From NCBI RefSeq assembly GCF_000242455.2, contig NC_019892.1, positions 3,844,001 to 3,908,000 on the forward strand: 64,000 nt of DNA, in the 5' to 3' direction. The notes below the pieces were generated by a model. The model saw nothing but the letters and a program-made list of their open reading frames with translations, was not told the DNA's origin and made no database searches. This DNA comes from Singulisphaera acidiphila DSM 18658. Lineage in GTDB: Bacteria > Planctomycetota > Planctomycetia > Isosphaerales > Isosphaeraceae. Positions 8,799 to 17,170 of the stretch are shown here, in pieces. A program made the translations under genes and the position numbers. Every line of letters begins with the position of its first letter. Within the stretch, counting starts at the first letter, position 1.

Positions 8799-8832
8799 GC
8801 CGCGAAGGGCGAAAGACTCGCCCTTCGGCGGA
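8799..8832 (-). terminator. hairpin followed by T-run in minus orientation
   Basis: The arms CGAAGGGCGA and TCGCCCTTCG flank a 5-nt loop, with further GC pairs outside. A run of seven A on the plus strand at 8791-8797 becomes a T-run after the hairpin when read on the minus strand, so it has the form of an intrinsic terminator for leftward transcription. No minus-strand gene was found immediately to the right. The remainder of 8610-9000 holds no gene I can support. Confidence 0.4.
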
Positions 8833-9000
8833 AGTCCGATCGCGCCGGCCAATCGCTGATAAGTCTTGCCACACAGGAAGTTAACTCAGGGATTCATGAC
8901 CGGCGCATGAATTGCTTAAGACGCCTCAGCTCGTAGTCAATCCGGCCCAATCCCACAACACAAGAGCCGACTTGAGCGACAGACCCAAGAGAAACGCGAG

Positions 9001-9939
9001 ATGAGACGTCACGGATTCACCCTGATCGAGTTGTTGGTCGTCATCGCCATCATTGCAGTCTTGATCGCTCTGCTCCTCCCCGCGGTCCAGGCGGCCCGCG
9101 AGGCGGCTCGACGCATGCAATGCACGAACAACCTCAAGCAAATCGGGCTGGCCATGCATAACTACGAGGGGATTCACCTCGTCCTCCCCTCAGCCCGAAC
9201 CAACTCGCCCCACTACTGGTCGTCGCTGGCGCAGATCCTGCCTCACCTGGAGGGAGGAGCCCTGTACAACGCCATCAACTTTGACCACTCCACGGCTCCG
9301 AACGCACGCAACAATTACGATATGGCGAACACCACCGCCATCGCCTTCATGATCCCCACCTACGCCTGCCCAAGCGATCGCAAGTCAGACCGAGTCACTC
9401 CCGACCTGGGCCCCACCAATTATTTCGCCGTGGCCGGCACCGGCCTGATGTCCAGCGGCAGCGGGAACGGGCTAATGTTCGACGGCTCGCGCGTTCGGTT
9501 CGCCGAGATCACCGACGGCCTCTCGAACACCTCGGCGTTCGTAGAGTCGATCAAAGGGAGCGGAGTCGACACCAACGCACCGGCCGCCTTCGACCTCCTG
9601 GCCCACTACAAAGGGGGAGGCGGCTACACTTCCACCTTCACCGAAGAGGCCTGCGAGGCAATCCCCGCCTATAGCGGCACTCGCGGCAGCCGTTGGTTCC
9701 ACGGCAGCATGTCAGGTGGTTCCACGCTCAATCACTACTGGCCCCCGAATCACAAGAAGGCGGACTGCGCCGGCGATACCAACGGCCTGCTCAGCTCTCG
9801 AAGCTTTCATCCCGGGGGAGTCAACGTCCTCTTCGCCGACGGCCACATCCAGTTCATCAAGGACAGCGTCGCCGTAACCAGTTGGCGGGCCCTCGCCACC
9901 CGCAACGGCGGCGAAGTGATCGGCAGCGACCAGTTCTAG
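9001..9939 (+). CDS. DUF1559 pseudopilin-like protein
   Basis: The product is 312 aa. It begins with a type IV pilin-like prepilin signal, MRRHGFTLIELLVVIAII, with the G-F cleavage site and Glu at +5, followed by the conserved LLLPAVQAAREAARRMQC and NNLKQIGLAMHNY elements. The C-terminus has FHPGGVNVLFADGHIQFIKD, typical of the family called DUF1559 or SBP_bac_10. Such proteins are strongly expanded in planctomycetes and are thought to be processed by prepilin peptidase and exposed at the cell surface; their exact role is not known. It stands alone: the next operon starts 250 bp downstream. Confidence 0.93.
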   Translation: MRRHGFTLIELLVVIAIIAVLIALLLPAVQAAREAARRMQCTNNLKQIGLAMHNYEGIHLVLPSARTNSPHYWSSLAQILPHLEGGALYNAINFDHSTAPNARNNYDMANTTAIAFMIPTYACPSDRKSDRVTPDLGPTNYFAVAGTGLMSSGSGNGLMFDGSRVRFAEITDGLSNTSAFVESIKGSGVDTNAPAAFDLLAHYKGGGGYTSTFTEEACEAIPAYSGTRGSRWFHGSMSGGSTLNHYWPPNHKKADCAGDTNGLLSSRSFHPGGVNVLFADGHIQFIKDSVAVTSWRALATRNGGEVIGSDQF

Positions 9940-9992
9940 GCCGTTGGACATATCGTCTTCCTTCGAGTGGCTTACGGGCCCTGGCTGGATAC

Positions 9993-10014
9993 CACGGGTT
10001 GCACCCAACCCGTG
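9993..10014. terminator. short hairpin after the DUF1559 gene
   Basis: The arms CACGGGTTG and CAACCCGTG are perfect and flank a 4-nt loop, 54 bp after the stop of the DUF1559 gene. No T-run follows directly, so termination is only a possibility. Confidence 0.35.
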
Positions 10015-10040
10015 AGCCTAAAACCAGGGCTTCCACAAAA

Positions 10041-10058
10041 TGGTGGGCCGTGTCCGCC
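10041..10058. repeat. dispersed palindrome of the GGTGGGC type
   Basis: The sequence TGGTGGGCCGTGTCCGCC is one member of a short dispersed palindromic family; further members occur at 23684-23730 and 46624-46692, always between genes. Confidence 0.45.
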
Positions 10059-10189
10059 AAGAAAATCGCCTCGGGGTGGACGCTCGCTGCTTGCCTGAAA
10101 TTTTCCAGCATTCCAACATCATCATTGCATGACATCCTCAACAACCGAAAACAAAGAAACACCTCGCGCACACCCAGCGGGCCACTCTC

Positions 10190-13100
10190 ATGACAACACG
10201 GACTCGACGTGCTCTCGGTCTCCTGGCCGGCCTCCTTCTCATCCTGCTTTGTCAGGCCCCGGCGTGGTCTCAAGATCCGCAAGAGACGCCACGGATCGCC
10301 TTCATCGGCTTGCACGGTGGGGTTTTCGAGACGCTCGAAGGCTTTGCCAAAGGGATGAATCTGCGCGTTGAGTACAACTCCGACGAGCAGATCGCCACTA
10401 AGGCGAGCGACCTGTCCGCCTACCGCCTGGTCTTCATCCAGCACACACGCGAAGAAGACCAGGACGCTTACCGCAACCTGTTCCTTGCGGCCAAGCAGGG
10501 CAAATCGCCAACGCGGATCTTCGCGGTCGGACGTGAAGGGGCCGCAGCCGTCGCCATGTTCAAAGACAAGGGGGATGCCAACCCGGTCGAGACCGACCCG
10601 GAGGTCTCGAAGTATTTGCCTCGCTCACGGGAGAACCTCCGCCGGTTCCTGATCTACGTCGCGGTCAAATATCTCGGCCAGGCCGGCGAAATCCTCCCGC
10701 CGGCCGAGTCCGACGAAGCGGCGACCGGCCTCTATCATCCCGACCACGACGGGCGGTTCGACTCGGTTCCGGCGTTCCTGGCATGGTCGTCCACCAAGGG
10801 GCGCGACCCGGCCAAGCTCCCCCGCGCGGCGGTCATGGTCCACACCACGCACCTCGAGTATCAACAGCCTCGCGTCGTCGATGCCTTGATCCGTTCCCTG
10901 GAAGCGAAAGGGATCCTCGCGGCCGGCTTCACCGACGGCAACTCACGATCCACCGCCACAACGGCAAAACCGGTCGAAGAATTCAAACCCGACGTCGTCA
11001 TCCACACCTGCCACAGCGGTGAGACCGTCGAAGAACGGACCCGGCTCGACGCCCCTCATATGCATTCGCTCTTCTTTCGCCGGAACTCGATCGATTTCTG
11101 GCAGAACAACCTGGGGGGGTTCACCCAAGGCGATGCCGCCTTCCAGGTGATCGGCCAGGAACACCTCGGCGCCATCGAACCCTTAATCGGCGCGGGGACC
11201 ATCCACGGCGGCGGAAGCGCCGAGTCGTTCAGCCCCATCCCCGAACGGATTGAACACCTCGTCAAGCGTGCCCTCTCCTGGATCGCGCTCCGGAAAACGC
11301 CTCGCGCCGACAAGCGGATCGCGTTCCTCTACTACGACCGCGAGGCCGGCCAGAACGAGCTGATGCGCGGCAGTTCCACCGGCATGCACCTCCATGCGCC
11401 CAAGAGCATGGTCAAGGTCCTCAAGACCCTGAAGGCCGAGGGGTACTCCCTGAACGCCGTCCCGGGCCATGAGAATGAGTTGATCGAATGGCTGTTGGAG
11501 CGTGGACGGCAATACGGCCTGTGGAACCAGGGAGAGCTGAACCGTCTGGCCAGGAGCGGTCAGGCCGTCCTGCTTCCCGTCGAAACCTACCTCGAGTGGC
11601 TCGAGGCCCGCGTGCCCGAGGCAGTCCGGGGCGAGGTCGCCAAACACTGGGGACCGGCCCCCGGCAACGCCATGGTCTGGAAAGACGACCAAGGTCGCAG
11701 CTTCATCGTGATCCCGCGAATCGACCTGGGCAACATCATCCTCCTGCCCCAGCCGCTCCGAGGAGAAGGCCAGGATCCCTCCTTGCTCCACCAAGGTCTG
11801 ATCCCGCCCCCCCATAACTACATCGCCACCTATTTCTGGCTTCAAGAATCGTTCAAGGCCCACGCCCTGGTCCACTTCGGCACCCACGGCTCGGAATTCT
11901 TCCTGCCGGCCAATCCCGTCGGCCTCTCCGACCGCGACTGGCCGGACATCCTCATGGGTACGATGCCGAACATCAACCCCTGGATCATCGACAACGTCGG
12001 CGAGGTCGCTCCCGTCAAACGTCGAGCCTACGGCCTGACGCTCGGGCACCTGACTCCGCCGATCGTCACCGCGGGGCTCTCTGACGACCTGCTCAACCTT
12101 CACGGTCTGATCGACAAGTGGGACAGCCTCGAAGAAGGGGCGCTCCGCGAAGGGTTCCGCCGCCAGATCACCGCCGACGTCGTCCGACTCCACCTGGCGA
12201 AGGAAACGGGATTGCCCGAAGAACCCCAGGCGCCGCTCACGCCCGAGCATATCCACAAGGTTGTCGAATACCTCCACGACATCGAAGGCGAGACGACCCC
12301 CATCAGTCTTCACGTCCTGGGCGAGCCGCCTCGGGCGGATTTGATGGTCCCCTTCCTCACGACGATCCTCAAGCGGAAATTCCTCGACGCGCTCGGCCAG
12401 GTCGTGCCCGTTCCGACAGAGGAGAGCCGCCTGCCCGGCGATCGCGTGCTCTACCTCCGCCGTAAGGCCGAGGAAGCGGTCGAACTGGTCGTCAGGCGCG
12501 ACCTGAGCCCGCTCGACGCCATCACGGCCATCGGCGGCAAGCCGAGCGCAGACCTGCCCCCCGACCTTCAAAAAGGGCTCGAGCTTGCCATCGACCTGAA
12601 CCAACGCTTCGCCAAGACGACCGACGAGATCGACAACCTCCTGGCCGCCTTCGACGGCCGCTACATCCCACCCGGTCCGGTCAACAGCCCGATTCGCAAC
12701 CCAGGCGCCGTGCCGACGGGTCGAAACCTCTGCATGCTCAATCCCGAGGAGATCCCGACCAAACCGTCGTGGGAACTCGCCAAGAAGCTCGTCGATCAGA
12801 TCCTCGAGCGATCGCTCAAGGAAAAGGGACACTACCCGGCGAAGATCGCGTTCGACCTCCGGCCGCATGCCACGTTCCGCGATTACGGCGTGATGGAGGC
12901 CCAGATCCTCTATTGCCTCGGCGTCGAACCCGTCTGGGACGACCGCGACCTGGTCAACGACGTACGGGTCATCCCCTCCGAAATCCTCAAGCGACCGCGA
13001 ATCGACGTCTTCATCGCCCCGGGCGGCCTCTACGCTCAGAATCTGCCCGGCCGTCTCGAGTTGATCGACAAGGCGATCCGACTGGTCGCGGAACTGGCCG

Positions 13101-14425
13101 AGAAGGACAACGTCGTCCGGCTCAATTCCGAGCGCGTTCGTGACGAACTGAAGGCGAAGGGCGTTGAAGCCGGCCGCGCTTTGGCGTTGTCCCAGGCACG
13201 GATCTTCGGCGTCGCGCCGGGGGAGTATGGGTCGCCCGGCAACTCCGCGTACATTCAGCAATCGGGGTCGTGGACCACGCGCGACGAGGTCATCGAGCAT
13301 TACCTGTCCGAGGCCAAGAACGTCTACACCAAGGGCCACTGGGGCGAACCCGCGCCGGAAGCCTATGACCGCCAGATCCAGGGGACCGACACCGTCCTGC
13401 GAAGCTGGTCCGACCACATGACAGGTCCGTTGGCAAATAAGTACATGTGGCTCCACGGCGGCCAACTCGCGATGGCCGTCGAACATCTGACGGGGAAGGC
13501 ACCCGAGTTTCTGCTCTCCGACGTCCGCGACTTCGATCGGGCCGGCGTCATTCGCGCGGAGGACGCACTCGCCCGTGAGTTTCGCGTGCGACTGTTCAAC
13601 CGCAAATGGATTGAAGGGATGATGAAGGAGGGGTATGCCGGGGCCGACCAGATCGCCGTCATGGTGTCGAACAGCATGGGATGGGAAGTCGTCCGTGAGG
13701 GGAGCATCCCACGGCAGACCTGGGAGGAGATGGATGCCATCTTCATGAAAGACAAGCTTGGGTTGTCGATTGGCCAGTGGTTCGAGTCGGAGAATCCGTT
13801 CGCGTTCCAGGAGTTATCCGCAACAATGCTCGAGTCGACCCGCAAAGGCTACTGGAAAGCGGAAGCCGAGACGACCCGGCGGTTGGCGGAAGCCTACGCC
13901 CGCTCCGTCGTGCGTCACGGAGACAACGGCGGCCTCCGAAGCGGAGCCAACGGCCCGCTCCGCCAGTACGTGGAGCGAACCCTGACCAACTCCGGCGTCG
14001 CGGAACTGGCGGGGCTCGGGACTCAGTATCATGCCCAGTTCGATGGGTCCGCCCCCCCGATCGCGACCGTCGCCGGCCTGGTCCCGGCACCCGGTCCGGG
14101 ACCATCGCCCGTTGCTGCTTCCTCGGCGGCCCCAGGATCAAATACACCAGTTCAATCGCCCACCCCGAGGCAAGCGAATGGCTCGGAAGCGAAGTCGCCG
14201 ATCCCACGGCCGACAACCGAGAACCATGAACCAGCGAAGGCCGATACTTCTCCGGTTGCAGCGTCTGCTCCGAGTGCCGAACCGATCCGTGGCCAGCGTC
14301 TGGAGCCCTCACCCCCGCCGTTGAATCCGAAGCCGCGTGCAACGGACGTTACGGTCTGGGTCCTCGGGGGAGTCACTCTGATCCTCGTCCTGGGCGGATT
14401 CATTCGGGGAAGGAGGGGGGCATGA
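10190..14425 (+). CDS. exported, membrane-anchored CobN/HmuS-like chelatase
   Basis: The product is 1411 aa. Residues 1-28 form a signal peptide (LGLLAGLLLILLCQAPAWSQ). The large central part is a CobN/magnesium-chelatase H subunit domain, with HFGTHGSEFFLPA and the downstream regions ending MVSNSMGWEVV. From about residue 1290 a Pro/Ser/Ala-rich linker leads to a C-terminal transmembrane segment (VWVLGGVTLILVLGGFI) and a basic tail. True CobN is cytosolic, so this paralog acts outside the inner membrane. It is coupled by a 4-bp ATGA overlap to an ExbB-like gene and then to DUF2149, the arrangement of the hmuS-associated genes of Bacteroidetes, where HmuS is reported to remove iron from heme. 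Removal or insertion of a metal in a tetrapyrrole is therefore inferred. No TonB receptor is adjacent. Confidence 0.85.
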   Translation: MTTRTRRALGLLAGLLLILLCQAPAWSQDPQETPRIAFIGLHGGVFETLEGFAKGMNLRVEYNSDEQIATKASDLSAYRLVFIQHTREEDQDAYRNLFLAAKQGKSPTRIFAVGREGAAAVAMFKDKGDANPVETDPEVSKYLPRSRENLRRFLIYVAVKYLGQAGEILPPAESDEAATGLYHPDHDGRFDSVPAFLAWSSTKGRDPAKLPRAAVMVHTTHLEYQQPRVVDALIRSLEAKGILAAGFTDGNSRSTATTAKPVEEFKPDVVIHTCHSGETVEERTRLDAPHMHSLFFRRNSIDFWQNNLGGFTQGDAAFQVIGQEHLGAIEPLIGAGTIHGGGSAESFSPIPERIEHLVKRALSWIALRKTPRADKRIAFLYYDREAGQNELMRGSSTGMHLHAPKSMVKVLKTLKAEGYSLNAVPGHENELIEWLLERGRQYGLWNQGELNRLARSGQAVLLPVETYLEWLEARVPEAVRGEVAKHWGPAPGNAMVWKDDQGRSFIVIPRIDLGNIILLPQPLRGEGQDPSLLHQGLIPPPHNYIATYFWLQESFKAHALVHFGTHGSEFFLPANPVGLSDRDWPDILMGTMPNINPWIIDNVGEVAPVKRRAYGLTLGHLTPPIVTAGLSDDLLNLHGLIDKWDSLEEGALREGFRRQITADVVRLHLAKETGLPEEPQAPLTPEHIHKVVEYLHDIEGETTPISLHVLGEPPRADLMVPFLTTILKRKFLDALGQVVPVPTEESRLPGDRVLYLRRKAEEAVELVVRRDLSPLDAITAIGGKPSADLPPDLQKGLELAIDLNQRFAKTTDEIDNLLAAFDGRYIPPGPVNSPIRNPGAVPTGRNLCMLNPEEIPTKPSWELAKKLVDQILERSLKEKGHYPAKIAFDLRPHATFRDYGVMEAQILYCLGVEPVWDDRDLVNDVRVIPSEILKRPRIDVFIAPGGLYAQNLPGRLELIDKAIRLVAELAEKDNVVRLNSERVRDELKAKGVEAGRALALSQARIFGVAPGEYGSPGNSAYIQQSGSWTTRDEVIEHYLSEAKNVYTKGHWGEPAPEAYDRQIQGTDTVLRSWSDHMTGPLANKYMWLHGGQLAMAVEHLTGKAPEFLLSDVRDFDRAGVIRAEDALAREFRVRLFNRKWIEGMMKEGYAGADQIAVMVSNSMGWEVVREGSIPRQTWEEMDAIFMKDKLGLSIGQWFESENPFAFQELSATMLESTRKGYWKAEAETTRRLAEAYARSVVRHGDNGGLRSGANGPLRQYVERTLTNSGVAELAGLGTQYHAQFDGSAPPIATVAGLVPAPGPGPSPVAASSAAPGSNTPVQSPTPRQANGSEAKSPIPRPTTENHEPAKADTSPVAASAPSAEPIRGQRLEPSPPPLNPKPRATDVTVWVLGGVTLILVLGGFIRGRRGA

Positions 14426-15069
14426 CCGACCGGCTTGTTGAAATCCTGTTCATGGTCACCGGTGTCCTGCTCACCCCGGTGCTGCTCGTCCTCGCCCTCA
14501 TGTCGGCTGCGACACTCTGGATGATGGGCGGTCTCGCCCGAGAGGCCTTCGAACGCTGGCAAACCCGCTCGGTTTGGACAAACTACCTGGCCAGTCTGAA
14601 GGCCGACAGCGGCGAGGCCGCCGCGTTCCGCCAACTCTCGTTGAGCGGCGACCCCGCACGATTTCAGGCCTGGTTTCGCGCGGCGGATCATCGGGGCCGG
14701 CCCGGGCTGAGGAAATGCCTCGACGACCTCGAGATCGATATGACCCGCCGCCTCTCCTGGCTCTCATTCGCCACCCGAGTCGGTCCCATGCTCGGCCTGG
14801 TTGGAACCCTGCTTCCGCTCGGCCCCGCGCTCCGTGGACTCGCTTCGGACGACCTGGCCTCGCTGGCCGAGAACCTCGAAATCGCGTTCACTTCGACCGT
14901 CTTCGGGCTCCTGATCGGCGGCCTCGCCTACGCCGCGAGCGTCCTCCGCCGCAACTGGTACGACCAGGACCTCAGCGACCTGGAATTCGTCCTCGATACG
15001 ATCCGCCCGAAGAACGAACAGGGGCAAGCCTGCCTCGACAGCCCGATCGGAGAGCCTGCCGATGCGTGA
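14422..15069 (+). CDS. MotA/TolQ/ExbB-type proton channel subunit
   Basis: The product is 215 aa with three hydrophobic segments, at about residues 6-36, 110-135 and 150-175. The second and third carry the conserved TolQ/ExbB pattern ATRVGPMLGLVGTLLPLGPAL and AFTSTVFGLLIGGLAY. Such proteins form proton-driven channels in the inner membrane that power a partner anchored in the periplasm. Its start overlaps the stop of the chelatase gene by 4 bp and its end overlaps the DUF2149 gene by 8 bp, so the three should be translationally coupled. In hmu-type operons the equivalent protein is thought to energise heme or corrinoid handling; the same is inferred here. Confidence 0.85.
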   Translation: MTDRLVEILFMVTGVLLTPVLLVLALMSAATLWMMGGLAREAFERWQTRSVWTNYLASLKADSGEAAAFRQLSLSGDPARFQAWFRAADHRGRPGLRKCLDDLEIDMTRRLSWLSFATRVGPMLGLVGTLLPLGPALRGLASDDLASLAENLEIAFTSTVFGLLIGGLAYAASVLRRNWYDQDLSDLEFVLDTIRPKNEQGQACLDSPIGEPADA

Positions 15070-15430
15070 TCGACGCCCAAGGCGATGGGAGGCGCGCGAG
15101 GAGAACGACCCGCTCGCCGGCCTGGTCAACCTCTTCGACCTCTGGATGGTCTTCTCGATCGCCATCCTCATCGTCTTCGCGGGATCGTCCCGGCGAAACG
15201 CATCGCCGCATAGCGATCCCTCTCTGGCTGGCGATCCCCAAGCGGTCAACCTGCCCCAAGCTCAGTCCATCAAGCAATACCGGGTCAGCCAGGAGAAGCT
15301 CGAAGGGGCCGGCGAAAAACTCGGCACCGCCTACCGCCTGGCCTCCGGTGAAATTGTCTGTGTCCCCGACTCCGATTCCACCCACGACCGGCAAACACCT
15401 TCGATCACAGGGGAGAAACCCAAGCCCTGA
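15062..15430 (+). CDS. DUF2149 protein, ExbD-like partner
   Basis: The product is 122 aa. An Arg-rich N-terminus followed by EENDPLAGLVNLFDLWMVFS leads into one transmembrane helix, and the short outer domain ends with GAGEKLGTAYRLASGEIVCV. These are hallmarks of DUF2149, which is found beside TolQ/ExbB-like subunits and CobN-like chelatases and is thought to replace ExbD as the single-pass partner. The Asp in NDPLAGL or the NLFD element near the membrane could act in proton transfer, but this is inference. It is the last gene of the three-gene unit; the next gene converges from the other strand. Confidence 0.85.
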   Translation: MRDRRPRRWEAREENDPLAGLVNLFDLWMVFSIAILIVFAGSSRRNASPHSDPSLAGDPQAVNLPQAQSIKQYRVSQEKLEGAGEKLGTAYRLASGEIVCVPDSDSTHDRQTPSITGEKPKP

Positions 15431-15510
15431 ACCTGAAGATTCACAGCCCTTGTTACTGGCCGGTTCCCATTCGCCAACGGCGTTCGGTTCCTCAATATGT
15501 GGACAGGCTC

Positions 15511-16137
15511 CTACGCCCTCCAAAGGACGTCGCCAAGGAACGCCCCCCCCTCACTCGGTGTATCGTAGTTATAGCGTTCGCCCCAGAAATCAACGCCGAC
15601 GACCGATTTCCCAGTGTAGCTGAAGGTCTGATTCTTTTTCAGCGGCACGATGTGGAGGTTGGCATCCCAAGGGTCGCAAACAGTGGCGTACTTCTTCCCC
15701 ATGAAAGTGCGAACCGTATCGACGACCACCCAGTGGCCACCGCCTCCTTTCCAGTCGATCCCGACGATCATCGGCTTCACGGAAATGACGACGCCGAAAC
15801 CGCTCGTGACGCCAACCTCCTGGATGATCTTGTCCGGTACATCGGGCTTCGCGAGGCGCTTGAAATTCCAGCCGGTCATCTTGAGGTCGGCATGATTCAG
15901 CATTTGGAGAATCTGCGGGTTGTTGAACCCCGCTGTCCCCAAAGGGTTGGGACCGAACATCGCCGTCGCTTTCGCAAGAATATCAGCTTCGCTGAATAAG
16001 GCTTTCGTCCCTGGGGCAATCTTATTGATCTTGAAGGCGGCCATGATCACGCAGGCCACTCCACAAGAGATTTGCTGCTCTTGCCCGAAGACCCAGTGAA
16101 CGTCGCCGAAACGCGATACTCGAGAGAACCACGCCAT
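15511..16137 (-). CDS. papain-like cysteine protease family protein
   Basis: The product is 208 aa. The order of likely catalytic elements is QEQQISCGVACVIM (Cys nucleophile with a preceding Gln for the oxyanion hole, about residue 25), GGGGHWVVVDTV (His, about residue 140) and CDPWDAN (Asp), followed by a C-terminal beta region. This is the pattern of papain-like peptidases of the C39/C70 type. There is no signal peptide, so it may act in the cytoplasm or be secreted without a classical signal. It has no peptide precursor or transporter gene beside it, so a role in bacteriocin processing is not supported. It converges with the DUF2149 gene across 80 bp. Confidence 0.7.
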   Translation of the reverse strand: MAWFSRVSRFGDVHWVFGQEQQISCGVACVIMAAFKINKIAPGTKALFSEADILAKATAMFGPNPLGTAGFNNPQILQMLNHADLKMTGWNFKRLAKPDVPDKIIQEVGVTSGFGVVISVKPMIVGIDWKGGGGHWVVVDTVRTFMGKKYATVCDPWDANLHIVPLKKNQTFSYTGKSVVGVDFWGERYNYDTPSEGGAFLGDVLWRA

Positions 16138-16497
16138 AATTCCCCCCTGAACAAGATCCGATCAGCCAAAGTAGGACACAAACCATTGTGCAAGACCTCG
16201 GCGAGGAAGAACGCGGCCTGGTGGCGTTTGTGACGGAAAACCCCGAATCCAGCGTTAATTCCAGGGGAATCCGAGGCACCCGGCAGGCGGTCGTCGTCGC
16301 TCGAGACAGCCGGTGGGATTCGCCTACGAAGATCATCGCCAAGGGTTCAGCAGCATGGGGATTGAGAGGCATCCAGATGCCTGATGCATAAGGATCAGCG
16401 GAGAGTCTGCTCGGAAGGAAGGGGAGCAAACCACCTGGGAACCAATGTCTTGCGATCCAGTCGGCAGGGATCGATAGGAAGGGCAGGGCGGAATCGC
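16138..16497. other. intergenic stretch between the protease gene and the tRNA
   Basis: I see no convincing gene here. Open frames on the minus strand have mixed composition and no family resemblance. The protease promoter should lie in the left part. Confidence 0.4.
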
Positions 16498-16541
16498 AAT
16501 CACCCCAGGTCGAAATCTTTCGATTTCGACCTGGGGTGATT
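16498..16541. terminator. perfect 20-bp hairpin downstream of the tRNA
   Basis: Two perfectly complementary 20-nt arms (16498-16517 and 16522-16541) flank the 4-nt loop TTTC. The hairpin lies 30 bp past the 3' end of the minus-strand tRNA-Lys gene, so transcription termination or transcript-end protection is likely. No long T-run follows, so it may act by structure alone or as a bidirectional stop. Confidence 0.6.
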
Positions 16542-16571
16542 GGTGTCTCAAGAACGAGGCATTTTCTCAAG

Positions 16572-16963
16572 TGACCGGGGAGGGGCTCGAACCCTCGACC
16601 AACGGATTAACGTACCTCATCGGCTTTCACCGACCCCCCGAAGCCCTTCGCGTTGAAGGAAAAGCTCTCCAGGTGTTGAGCGTCTGGACTATCCCATCGC
16701 CATCTCAGGCGTGCCGCGTCTAGTCTCTGGGGCCGAGGCCGGCGATCCGCCGGTCCCTTGCCTGCTGATTACCCAATCTTCGCCTTTTCAAACCGTCACG
16801 CTTGCCGTTACCGGCGACGTTGTGGTGGCGAAGCTCTCAGGGCGTCCCAGCATACTGCGGCATTCACTCATCGCGGTTCGGTTTCTTCCCGCGAGAGGCT
16901 CCTATTTTTCTGCGTGCAACTTTCCGTTGAAGTCCGTTGCTCTACCGACTGAGCTACCCGGTC
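16572..16963 (-). tRNA. tRNA-Lys(UUU) interrupted by a group I intron
   Basis: The 5' exon is 16963-16930 and the 3' exon 16610-16572; joined they give a 73-nt tRNA without encoded CCA. Acceptor GACCGGG pairs with CCCGGTC, the discriminator is A, the D stem is GCTC/GAGC, the anticodon stem is ACGGA/TCCGT, and the T arm is GAGGG-TTCGAGC-CCCTC. The joined anticodon loop is CTTTTAA, giving anticodon UUU. The body closely follows bacterial tRNA-Lys. The gene is split after U34, inside the anticodon, and needs intron removal for function. A wrong assignment to another isoacceptor is unlikely because only this joining restores a 7-nt loop with an intron ending in G. Confidence 0.92.
16611..16929 (-). 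ncRNA. group I intron in the anticodon loop of tRNA-Lys (subgroup IC3-like)
   Basis: The intron is 319 nt and follows U34, as in cyanobacterial tRNA-Leu(UAA). Visible elements in transcript order: internal guide GAG at 16901-16899, pairing with exon CUU and giving a U.G at the splice site; P2 CTC-TCGCGG at 16897-16888 with CCGCGA-GAG at 16876-16867; P3 TGCCGC at 16862-16857 with GCGGCA at 16717-16712; P4 GCTG near 16851 with CAGC near 16767; the Q-like AATCAGCAGGCAAG at 16770-16757; the R-like CAGAGACTAGACG at 16729-16717; P7 GACTA at 16725-16721 with TAGTC at 16691-16687; a P9-type GAAA-capped hairpin near 16634-16619; and a terminal G at 16611. No endonuclease frame fits inside. Self-splicing is inferred. 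Confidence 0.88.
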
Positions 16964-17170
16964 AGAGTGCCCTCATAGAATAAACATCCCAGGGCGGCCC
17001 CGTCCAGACCCCGCCGCCGATTCCTGGGGGAATCTCCCAAGAATTCCCAATGAGTGTCGCCCTGACGTGAAAGAAGTATTTAACAAAAAGGTTGTCGGAG
17101 GAGGGGGATGGTTGTAGAGTAAACTTCGTACCCCTCCGTACCGGGAGGCTGCCAAGGGAGACTCACTGCG

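Noticed and set aside
8676..8936. Small plus-strand frame before the DUF1559 gene
   Set aside because: No ribosome binding site or family pattern, and it spans a hairpin with an A-run.
11183..13486. Long minus-strand frame inside the chelatase gene
   Set aside because: Antisense shadow of a strongly supported CobN-like gene; no family resemblance.
15511..16137. Bacteriocin-processing system based on the papain-like protease
   Set aside because: No ABC transporter, leader peptide or modification gene lies nearby.
16022..16570. Minus-strand frame of 182 codons overlapping the protease start and reaching the tRNA
   Set aside because: Different frame from the protease, no family pattern, crosses a perfect hairpin.
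16711..16983. Plus-strand frames over the tRNA region
   Set aside because: They cover the intron and 5' exon of the tRNA-Lys gene and have no protein character.
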